Source: Fluoribacter dumoffii NY 23 (GTDB lineage Bacteria; Pseudomonadota; Gammaproteobacteria; Legionellales; Legionellaceae). Taken from it: 64,000 nt of DNA. The stretch covers positions 2,426,500-2,490,499 of the forward strand of contig NZ_CM001373.1 in assembly GCF_000236165.1 (NCBI RefSeq), written 5' to 3'. Position numbers and translations under genes: made by a program. The notes under the pieces are model-generated. The model saw only the letters and a list, made by a program, of their open reading frames with translations, ran no database searches and was not told the origin of the DNA. Of this stretch, positions 9,011 through 17,500 are shown piece by piece. Position 1 is the first letter of the stretch. Every line of letters starts with the position of its first letter.

Positions 9011-9652
9011 TTATGGCATTTCGCCAAGAGAGTTAGGGTTATCACCACCAAGAGTCTGTATGAGATTAATTTTTATGAGCTCAGCCAAAGTCTTGGCCTC
9101 CATTTTCCGCATTACATTTGCACGATGGACTTCTACAGTAGATATAGAAATATCCAATTCGTGAGCAATCTGTTTGTTTAATTTTCCTTCAATTACCAAA
9201 TCCATCACTTGCCGCTCACGTTTGGTTAATCGTTCAATACGTTCGAAAAAATCGGTCTGGGGTTGAACAGGATAGTCGGAAGATTTTTGAAGACATTTTT
9301 GGGTAATTTCAAGTAAATACTGATGGTTGACCGGCTTTAGAATAAAATCGGTTGCTCCGGCCTTCATAGCCCTTACAGCCATCGGGATATCACCATATCC
9401 CGTAATCATGATAACAGAAAGCTGAGTTTTGGATGCATTAAGATGCTCCAATAACTCCAACCCACTCATAAGGGGCATCCGCACATCAATAATCAAACAC
9501 CCCTGTTGTCTGGGATCATAATTAACCAGAAAATCTTTGGCATTTTCATAAGTGGATACTGGAATATCTACAGATTCAAATAACCAGCGAAGTGCTTGGC
9601 AAATTTCGGGATCATCATCTACGATAAAAACTGCTGCATCGGTGAAATCCAT
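9011..9652 (-). CDS. FixJ-type response regulator (REC + LuxR HTH)
   Basis: The 213-residue protein has an N-terminal receiver domain with the acidic pocket at D12-D14, phospho-acceptor D56 (LIIDVRMP) and K106 (LKPVNH). A LuxR-type helix-turn-helix follows at about 145-200 (TKRERQVMDLV, then ISISTVEVHRANVMRKM). This is the FixJ/NarL layout, and the TGYGDIPMAVRAMKAGA segment is typical of the FixJ subgroup. No histidine kinase lies next to it, so it is an orphan regulator within this window. It lies upstream of, and divergent from, the PHB reductase gene, which it might control. Confidence 0.9.
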   Translation of the reverse strand: MDFTDAAVFIVDDDPEICQALRWLFESVDIPVSTYENAKDFLVNYDPRQQGCLIIDVRMPLMSGLELLEHLNASKTQLSVIMITGYGDIPMAVRAMKAGATDFILKPVNHQYLLEITQKCLQKSSDYPVQPQTDFFERIERLTKRERQVMDLVIEGKLNKQIAHELDISISTVEVHRANVMRKMEAKTLAELIKINLIQTLGGDNPNSLGEMP

Positions 9653-9962
9653 CTCTATTTCCTTAGTGATAGAGTAAAGTTGAAAACAATAACACAGACA
9701 GCAATTTTGCTATCTCCCCGGTTTAATTCAAATGAGAATGTTTTGTTTTCTTGAAAACTCCAGTTCCTTCATCACAAAAATCAGTCTAATTTAAGTTTAG
9801 CATTATTTTTTATCTATTGTGACGCACAGAGTTTTTTGAAGTTATTAGGGTTTACCTCAGCTTTGTAAACTCTAATTAGTCATATACGATAAAATCCTGA
9901 TTTATATCAAAATATACCATTTAGTATAAAGATAAGCCATAATTACATCAGGAGAAGGATGC
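9653..9962. promoter_or_regulatory. 310-bp divergent intergenic region, response regulator / PHB reductase
   Basis: No coding sequence was seen. The region must hold promoters for the minus-strand response regulator and the plus-strand reductase. AT-rich stretches near 9885-9935 (for example ATACGATAAAATCC) are possible -10 regions for the reductase. AGGAGAAGG at about 9950-9958 is its ribosome-binding site. No clear inverted repeat for the regulator was found by eye. Confidence 0.4.
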
Positions 9963-10703
9963 ATGCAGAGAAGAATCGCTGTTGTCACCGGAGGCATTGG
10001 AGGAATAGGTACTGCAATCTGCAGACGTCTTGCAGCAAATTATAGGGTAGTTGCTTGTTATTTTAAAAACGGCAGTCAAGAAGAAGTATTTCAATGGCAA
10101 ACACTCCAAAAAAAATCCGGCTTTGATATTGAAATTCTCTTTGCAAATCTGGTGAATTTTTCTGATTGTGAAGCAATCAGTAGTTCAATTATAGAACGCT
10201 TTGGTCACGTTGATATTTTGGTAAATAACACCGGAGCTGTATGCGAGATCAGTTTAAAAAAAATGGAACCGCAACATTGGCAACACGTAATTGATGCCAA
10301 TTTAACAAGTACGTTCAATATTACCCGCAATCTGCTTCCCTTTATGATTGAACAAAATTTTGGGCGAATTGTCAGTATTTCATCTATTCATGGTCAAAAA
10401 GGACAATCAGGGCAATGCAATTATGCTGCTGCAAAATCAGCTTTATTCGGGTTTACCAAAAGCTTGGCTTTGGAAGTTGCAAATAAAGGGATTACTGTAA
10501 ATACAATTTCCCCAGGTTACATCGAAACGTCCATCCTCACTGCTATGAAAAAAGAGGTTATTGATAAGATTAATCGAAGCATTCCGGTCGGACGGCTTGG
10601 AAAACCTGAAGAAATTGCTGAGGCGGTATCTTTTTTGGTAAGTGAAGAGGCTGGGTTCATTACCGGTTCCAATTTGGATATTAATGGGGGGCACTATGTG
10701 TAG
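9963..10703 (+). CDS. phbB: Acetoacetyl-CoA reductase (PhbB-like SDR)
   Basis: The 246-residue protein is a short-chain dehydrogenase with the nucleotide-binding glycine motif TGGIGGIG (9-16), NNTG (88-91, usually NNAG), a catalytic Ser near 140, and Y154 with K158 (NYAAAK). The C-terminus (GFITGSNLDINGGHYV) is typical of PhbB/FabG enzymes. PhbB reduces acetoacetyl-CoA to (R)-3-hydroxybutyryl-CoA with NADPH for PHB synthesis. That call is preferred over FabG because a PHB depolymerase lies 1.5 kb downstream and because of the overall PhbB-like sequence. No thiolase or synthase gene is present in the window. The ATG at 9963 follows AGGAGAAGG. Confidence 0.8.
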   Translation: MQRRIAVVTGGIGGIGTAICRRLAANYRVVACYFKNGSQEEVFQWQTLQKKSGFDIEILFANLVNFSDCEAISSSIIERFGHVDILVNNTGAVCEISLKKMEPQHWQHVIDANLTSTFNITRNLLPFMIEQNFGRIVSISSIHGQKGQSGQCNYAAAKSALFGFTKSLALEVANKGITVNTISPGYIETSILTAMKKEVIDKINRSIPVGRLGKPEEIAEAVSFLVSEEAGFITGSNLDINGGHYV

Positions 10704-10953
10704 GTTTTTTTACCTTCCAGCCATTTCACCTCCGACAACATATAACTGTTATTAAAAGATTTTTTATCTTTTAAATTTTTCTTGATAAGTCGCATTTCCT
10801 CTTCGTGAACTTACTGAACTAAAAGAGTGCCTTTTCCATTCTTTGTGTAATAAGATGACAATAAGAAAGCATTTTTTATTTAAAGATAAATCTTTGTATG
10901 GAACAAATAATCAACAACAATACGTTTATTTTGTTTTTTGGAGGAGATAAATC

Positions 10954-12132
10954 ATGCCTAAGCTTCGTCATAATACTGAATTGGTGGAAGTGAATAAAGA
11001 AAAGTTACCGGATAATATCTCCTCCTCGTTAACAAAGGGAATTACCCAGAAAAGAATTTTAAGGGATCAGTTTGGTACCTATTATCTGTTTAAGAAACCT
11101 GATGAGTTAACAATAGACGACGTATTTAAAGGATATCTTTCCCAAAAAGAACTGAAAAATCCCTCCTTTGATGCCAGCAAGCATATTTTTTCAATAAAAC
11201 TTGAAGGCGCTTTCCTTGAAATTTTAATTCCTCGTATGGCAAAAAAATTGTTTGAAGGGATTTTAGTTGCTCCTGAAAACTATTTGCATGTTGATCAAGA
11301 TAAATCCATTGCAGTGATTTCCAGGTTTATTAATAGCTTTTGCGAGTTTTTATCCCAAAAGGAAATAACAAAGACAGAACCTTTGTTTGACAGGGAGCAA
11401 TTACCTAAACGTGATGATTTGGAACTGACACTGGAAGAAGGCAGAATTCTGGGGCAGTTGTATGCAGTGGCTCTGGTTTTTAATTTATGGGATTTATTAA
11501 ATTCAAAATTGCTCAATTCAGGCTATTGTACAGATAAAGATAACGTGAAACGTGCCGCCATTGTTGATTTCGGCTGTGGTGGAACTTTAAGTTATAAGGG
11601 AAGACATGCGGATACCTTAGCAATGGATGATCCCGAATTCTCCCCTTCTAAAAAAGTAAATTATTCATTTTTTGGGCAGAACTATCGGGATCATTATCGT
11701 CATGGTTTTGCTTTACCTTTTGATAAACTGGTTGCTCCACTTTTACCTCACACAGTAATCGCTGATTTATTCGATATGTCTCAAGAAGATCCCCTAAGCC
11801 GTTCAATGCGGGAAGGTTTTGCTGAAGCAATTACTACGGCAGAAAAAAATATGGCCCTGGACCCTCATTTATTGGAAGACAGTTTAGCGCAGGCATTCAG
11901 CGCCATCACATTGGATTCCTCAATACAAGCAGACGAGTTGAAATCCCATTTGCATGCTGAGTTTTACGGAAGAGCAGATAAAAACTCGCATGCATTGATC
12001 ACTCTCCTTCAACAGCGCCTTCAGAGTGCCAAAATACTTCTTTTTCAATTTGAGGCGGGAATAGCAGCCACTGAGATTCAAAATGAAATCAGGGACTATT
12101 ATTATCATTCCCAGTGTTGGATAAAAAGTTAA
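10954..12132 (+). CDS. Orphan protein with kinase-like features, candidate effector
   Basis: The 392-residue cytosolic protein has no signal or membrane segment and belongs to no family I can name. Several features recall the atypical kinase fold. A strand TYYLFKKP near residue 45 could carry an ATP-binding lysine. The segment LWDLLNSKLLNSG (about 177-189) resembles a catalytic Asp followed by Asn. It is followed by AAIVDFGCGG (about 200-209), like the metal-binding DFG. ATG at 10954 follows GGAGGAG with good spacing. It lies between two PHB genes but on its own promoter region (250 bp upstream). Such orphan kinase-like proteins are common among Legionella effectors. Both the kinase and effector calls are inference. 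Confidence 0.55.
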   Translation: MPKLRHNTELVEVNKEKLPDNISSSLTKGITQKRILRDQFGTYYLFKKPDELTIDDVFKGYLSQKELKNPSFDASKHIFSIKLEGAFLEILIPRMAKKLFEGILVAPENYLHVDQDKSIAVISRFINSFCEFLSQKEITKTEPLFDREQLPKRDDLELTLEEGRILGQLYAVALVFNLWDLLNSKLLNSGYCTDKDNVKRAAIVDFGCGGTLSYKGRHADTLAMDDPEFSPSKKVNYSFFGQNYRDHYRHGFALPFDKLVAPLLPHTVIADLFDMSQEDPLSRSMREGFAEAITTAEKNMALDPHLLEDSLAQAFSAITLDSSIQADELKSHLHAEFYGRADKNSHALITLLQQRLQSAKILLFQFEAGIAATEIQNEIRDYYYHSQCWIKS

Positions 12133-12255
12133 ATAAATAGAAAAAATTGGGCTCTCATTTTAGCTGGAATTTGCTATTTTAGAGTTTTATGTGTATTACT
12201 TTATTATTGCGATGCACCATTTTCGTGTATCTTTCTCAATTTGCGAGGCACTTAA

Positions 12256-13578
12256 ATGTTTTTTAATCCTCTCGACAATCGTTATCTTTACAATATTTAC
12301 GATTTTAATATGCGCCTGCTTCAGCCTTATTCAGACTATTTCGATAATATGGCGAGACGTTTTCGCAGAATTTCGGACAACATTAATCTGCCTGTGAAAA
12401 TTCCTTATATGTCGGATGATGGGCAAGAAGCCCTGAAAAAAATATTAGAATCCACTTCAAGCTATTATCGCAGGCTTGCTGGTTACTCCTATATATTTCA
12501 TATGATGACCAATGTTTATGACAAACCCAAATTTGAGATAAACGAAGTCAAAATCGAGGATGAATATTACGATGTCCAGGAAGAACTCATCGACAGAAAA
12601 AGCTTTTGCAATTTGATTCGCTTTAAAAAGGTTAATTCGAATCATTTAAATTTACCCAAATTACTTGTTGTCGCCCCTATGTCAGGACATCATGCCACTC
12701 TGTTGCGGGATACTGTTAGAAATTTACTGCCTTTATACGATATCTACATTACTGATTGGAAAAATGCCCGTGATGTGCCCTTGATTGAAGGTTCTTTTGA
12801 TCTGGATGATTTTATTGAATACATCATTTCTTACTTAAACTTGCTGGCACCCAATTTAAATGTTATGGCAGTATGTCAGCCTACCGTTCCTGTTTTAGCT
12901 GCGGTTGCTTTAATGTCAACCAATAACTCACCCAATCTTCCTCGCACAGCGATATTATTGGGGGGACCAATTGATACGAATCAATCACCTACCACAGTAA
13001 ACGAATTAGCTGCATCCAGGGGAGATGACTGGTTTCAACAAAATGTCATCTCGATTGTACCTTCTCGTTTTCCAGGTGCCATGCGGCTTGTATACCCAGG
13101 ATTTATGCAGCTTGCAGGTTTTATGAGTATGAATTTCCAACGTCATATGGAGTCCCTGCAAAAATCAGTGGACCGATATGCGGAAAATCAAAAAGAAGCA
13201 GCATTCAAGATAATAAAATTCTACCTTGAATATTTTTCAACGATGGACCTGACTGCCGAATTTTACATGCAAACGATAAATACGGTATTTCAGGAAAAAC
13301 TGTTGACCACTGGCCGGTACAAATCGCGCGGACATAATGTCCGCTTACAGGATATAAAGAGCACTTCCATTTTGGCAATTGAAGGGGAACGCGATGACAT
13401 CACTGGGGTTGGACAAACAAAATCAGTCCTGACTTTGTGTAAAAATTTGCCCGACTCCATGAAAAAATATTATCTTGCTGAAGGTGTAGGCCATTACGGA
13501 TTGTTTAATGGCAAGAAATTTCGCAACATTATTATTCCGGAAATTCAAGCGTTTATCCAAGCACATACTGATTCGTAA
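12256..13578 (+). CDS. phaZ: Intracellular polyhydroxybutyrate depolymerase (PhaZ-like)
   Basis: The 440-residue protein has no signal peptide. It contains the intracellular PHB depolymerase signature AVCQPTVPVLA with the catalytic cysteine at residue 207, where extracellular enzymes have a lipase-box serine. The C-terminal ILAIEGERDDITGVGQT and GVGHYGLFNGKKF segments would carry the catalytic Asp and His, as in the PHB depolymerase C-terminal domain. It hydrolyses stored PHB granules to oligomers and 3-hydroxybutyrate. The start at 12256 is the only well-placed ATG, although the Shine-Dalgarno (GAGG) is weak. With the nearby reductase it indicates PHB storage and mobilisation. Confidence 0.88.
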   Translation: MFFNPLDNRYLYNIYDFNMRLLQPYSDYFDNMARRFRRISDNINLPVKIPYMSDDGQEALKKILESTSSYYRRLAGYSYIFHMMTNVYDKPKFEINEVKIEDEYYDVQEELIDRKSFCNLIRFKKVNSNHLNLPKLLVVAPMSGHHATLLRDTVRNLLPLYDIYITDWKNARDVPLIEGSFDLDDFIEYIISYLNLLAPNLNVMAVCQPTVPVLAAVALMSTNNSPNLPRTAILLGGPIDTNQSPTTVNELAASRGDDWFQQNVISIVPSRFPGAMRLVYPGFMQLAGFMSMNFQRHMESLQKSVDRYAENQKEAAFKIIKFYLEYFSTMDLTAEFYMQTINTVFQEKLLTTGRYKSRGHNVRLQDIKSTSILAIEGERDDITGVGQTKSVLTLCKNLPDSMKKYYLAEGVGHYGLFNGKKFRNIIIPEIQAFIQAHTDS

Positions 13579-13663
13579 GTTTTCTGGACTAATTTAAGGG
13601 GCAGGCAGGCATCAACCGTATAAATAAGCTATATTAAAAGTGAAATGATCGAAAGGAATTGAC

Positions 13664-14236
13664 ATGGCTACACATAATATTGTTCATCACACCGATGTAA
13701 AATCTTTGCAACGTCACCGGGGATTGCTATTCGGTTTCGGGATACTCCTGTTAATTTTGGGGTTTATTGGTTTAGGCATGGAAGTGGCATTAACCATAGT
13801 GAGCATGTATTTTTTTGCAGCCCTACTTCTGGTTTCCGGACTCTCACACCTTGCGGATGCATTTAGGTATAAAAAAACAAAGGGCATCGTTTGGGGAATA
13901 TGCATTGGTATATTGTACCTTATTGGAGCGGGCATTATCTTATATGATCCTTTGTTAGCCTCTACAATTATTACAGCTTTACTAGCCTGGACACTTATCG
14001 TAATTGGTATTACCCGTATCAGCATGTCCATTTCGTTACGGGAGATGGAGGGCTGGGGCTGGATCCTTTTTGCAGGAGCAATCTCTTTAATTCTTGGTAT
14101 CCTCATTTTACTGCAGTGGCCTATGAGCGGGTTGTGGATCATTGGAACCTTCATTGCAATCGATATGATTGTGGGTGGTTGGACCTATATTCTTATTGCG
14201 ATTGCTCTACGTACTTCCAAAAGTTTACCCAGCTAA
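13664..14236 (+). CDS. HdeD family (DUF308) membrane protein
   Basis: The 190-residue protein has about six transmembrane helices arranged as repeated hairpins. Gly-rich helices (LLLILGFIGLGMEVALTI, then LFAGAISLILGILILLQWP) are typical of HdeD/DUF308 acid-resistance membrane proteins. E. coli HdeD helps survival at low pH and high cell density. The role in this organism is not established. The gene is 85 bp after phaZ and could be cotranscribed. ATG at 13664 follows AAAGGAA. Confidence 0.8.
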   Translation: MATHNIVHHTDVKSLQRHRGLLFGFGILLLILGFIGLGMEVALTIVSMYFFAALLLVSGLSHLADAFRYKKTKGIVWGICIGILYLIGAGIILYDPLLASTIITALLAWTLIVIGITRISMSISLREMEGWGWILFAGAISLILGILILLQWPMSGLWIIGTFIAIDMIVGGWTYILIAIALRTSKSLPS

Positions 14237-14312
14237 TGGGAGTTGTTGCATACTCGCAGGTTTCATAATGTTACTAAACTTAAAAAGAGGTTACTTTATT
14301 GGTTTTCTCATT

Positions 14313-14572
14313 ATGACTCCTGAAACGCAAAATCAAACAGACAAAATGCAAACTGCAGCCATTTTTGATTTTGATGGGACCATAACGTACAAAAATACCA
14401 CTATCCCCTTTTTAAAATTTATTGACGAGAAACATTTTTTCTGGAAATTTTTACAAAAAGCTGTAACAGCGAGGAAAAATTAAGACGCGTTCTCGAGTGC
14501 ATTAATAACCCCCAAATCCTTTATGCTTATGGGGACAGCATCAGGGATAAGGACATTCTGATTATGCCACCA
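14313..14572 (+). pseudogene. HAD-family phosphatase remnant (internal deletion and frameshift)
   Basis: The first frame encodes 56 residues with the HAD motif I, AAIFDFDGTIT, and then stops at 14481-14483. About 30 bases later a different frame encodes LYAYGDSIRDKDIL (from 14519), which is the C-terminal motif III/IV region of HAD subfamily IB hydrolases. The roughly 100 or more residues that should lie between are missing. This is therefore a broken gene with a large internal deletion plus a frame change. It abuts the 3-prime end of the convergent megasynthase gene. Functional HAD-IB enzymes of this type include phosphoserine phosphatase-like proteins. Confidence 0.7.
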
Positions 14573-14590
14573 TGCATACTATGGCGAATT

Positions 14591-17500
14591 TTAACTAACT
14601 TTTATCCTGGACAGCAATTCGCTTATCATCATATTCATCACGGCTTGAGCTTGCTCCTCATTTATCAATCCCGGATTAAAAATCAATCCCATGATATCCC
14701 CCTGAGAACTACTTCTTACCATTAAATTACATTGTTCCGGGTTCGGATAATTCCAAAGAGCTACCTGTTTTGTTTCCTGAATGATATTTTCAAACACATA
14801 ATCTGCAGGAGTAAATTTCAGGCTATCGCTCAACGAATATTGATTGAAAAGAAATGGAGGCTGCCTGTAGTTAATTTGCTTCAAATCCTGTTGTAGAACA
14901 GGAAATTCAAATCGGGAAATCAACTCTACTATTTTTAATTGCAAGGCCTGTAGTTGGGAGATCAGTTGGTTATCATTTATCGAAACAAGCAGAGGAATGT
15001 TATCCGCATAATACCCCAGGAGACGATAATGCTGCAGATGAGTACGATTCGATTTGACAATACTCATATAAACTTCCTTATTACCTGAAAACCTGGCAAT
15101 ACCAGTACAGAACAGATGGAGATAAAAAGTATAAAGAGATATTTTATTAGCGTGGCAAAAATCAGTTATTTTTTTAGTATGTTCCTGCGTTATTTTCTGA
15201 TAAACAATCCCACCGTAATACCTTTCTTTCGCTAAAAATGTCTCATGCTTCGTTGCAAAATTTAATGAAGACAAATAACCTGCATACTGATTGAGTCTTA
15301 ATTCATAATTTTTATAATCTTCCGCAATATGGTTTAAATAACTTGCGTCATGCTCCTCGCCAGTTTCTTCCCCAGGTTCTAAATAATGTTCGAGTTGTTG
15401 TAAAAAAATTTCTGCAGACAAGCCATCACAAATCAGGTGATGAATTCTAATCAACAAGATGGGTTTTTCTTCTGGAGATAAAAGAAGATACCATCGCAAT
15501 AAAGGGGGGCTCTCTAGAGCAATAGGTTCTATTAATAATTCACCCAAGGTTTTGTAGAGATTATCTGTTTTTATCTGCTTTAAGGGCAAGGAGAACTCTT
15601 TTCTAGTGAGAATGAGCTCGAGTTTTTCTCCTTCGCTGGAAAAATAAGTTCTCAAAGCGGGATTCTTGCTGATGCAGACACGCATCGCTTTCTCTAATCT
15701 TGCCAGATCAAAATTTTTTCCTAACTCTTTAACAAGGGGAATATAATACGGCATCCCATCAGGATGTGTTTTCAATAACTGCCACAAGTTGTGTTGTAAA
15801 ATTGAAGCTCTAATGACGGTGAGATTATCCTGTTGCTCATTAATTTTTTTATTTTTTTGCGGAATGAAGCGAGCAAGCAATTCCATCCATTGCATTAATA
15901 GGGTTTGGGCAACATCATCATTAATTTTATCGGCGCGGTATTTTAAAGCTAATTTGAGTTCTGAAGGTTCAAGCGATGCCTTAAAAGACAAAATCCTGGG
16001 GTTTTCTCCCCACAAATAATTTTGTACATTACCACTTTTTACCGCCGTCACTGTAAGTTGCGAGCCAGTTACTTTTACATCAATTCCGCGCTGAAAATCA
16101 AAAGAAATTTCTGGAAATTGAAGACCATTTTCCGGGAGCATCGGCATGCGCAAATATTGCTTATCAATTCGAGATACAATCTGCTCTTGTATAGTCTGCG
16201 CATGCTTTAAAATATCATTGTTTTGATGAGAGGTGATTACAACATCATTAGAGGTATCTCCAAATACCGAGGTGAAATTGCCATCTTCCCGTCCGGAAAA
16301 AAATACCACAATGCCTTGTTTTTCTCTCTCAAAGAACTTAAAGAGCAAGTCAAATAAATTGGCAAGTATAAAATTACTTAGTGAGAGTTTATTTTTCTCA
16401 AGAATTGCCAATGTCTCATTTAAATTATCAAGAGGTATGCTGGTTGAAATAACCCGGGCCTCCATTGGAGATTGGGTGCTACAGGCAAGGGGAACATTTA
16501 AAGGGATATCTTTTAAATGATTGAGCCAGTAGTCTTTTAGACTGCCATCAAGCAAATCCAGAACATTATTCCATTGCCAATAAACATAATCCCGGTACTG
16601 CTGAGGTGTATCTTCCAACTCCTGGTTGTCGTAATGGAACATCACTTCCTGAATGAAGGCGGTCACTGTAGTACCATCACAAATCAAATGATGAAAAACG
16701 ATTAGCCAGCGGTGCTCTTGCTCATTCACACGAATTAATCGGTTGCGAACAAGTGGAGGCTGCTTCAAATCAATGGGAGCAAGTAAAAACTCAGCTACCT
16801 CTCTGCTGTCATAATGTTCACTAAATTCAAGACAAACAGGCGTATCCTGATGAATATGTTGATTGACCTGATGCAAGATTTCGTGAAAGCCGTAACTGAA
16901 AATATCATGGCGTTGAATCGTCTTTTTCAGAGCATATTCAAATTGTTCTCTGGATAAAGCTCCCTCTATTTTTATTTCCATTGGAATTTGGTATGCCCTT
17001 TTATCCTGACAGCTGTTAAGGTAATTCCATACTTCTAGTTGTTGCAATGATAAGGGAATCGTATTTGCTGCAGGGGAAGTGCTTTTTTGCTTTTTGTAAC
17101 CAGTTAACCTTTCCTGAATTTGTTTGGCCAGTTCTTTCGCTGAGGCATACTGAAATATATCTTTAAACGATACTATATTCTCTTCATACCTTTTATTAAT
17201 TTGATGCACCAATTGGGTGGCCAAAATCGAGTCCATGCCGGCTTCAAACCAATTATGACTTTCCAATAAATCATTTTTACCCGCTTTTAATATCTTCTGC
17301 ACCATATACAGAATCTCTTCTACACTACATTCTCCTTTGCCAGTTGCCGGGATTTTGTCGAGAGAGTTTGTAGGTAGGGTTTCCGTATGCACCTGTTTTG
17401 CCTGGGTTGCAGACACATCATCACTTAAAAAATTTGCAACAATAATCTTATTAATACCCATTTTTTCTTTAACTACTGCACGAACTACTTCCGTGCTAAT

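Noticed and set aside
13714..14154. 146-codon antisense frame inside the HdeD-like gene
   Set aside because: Mirrors the hydrophobic repeats of the real gene and has no start signal.
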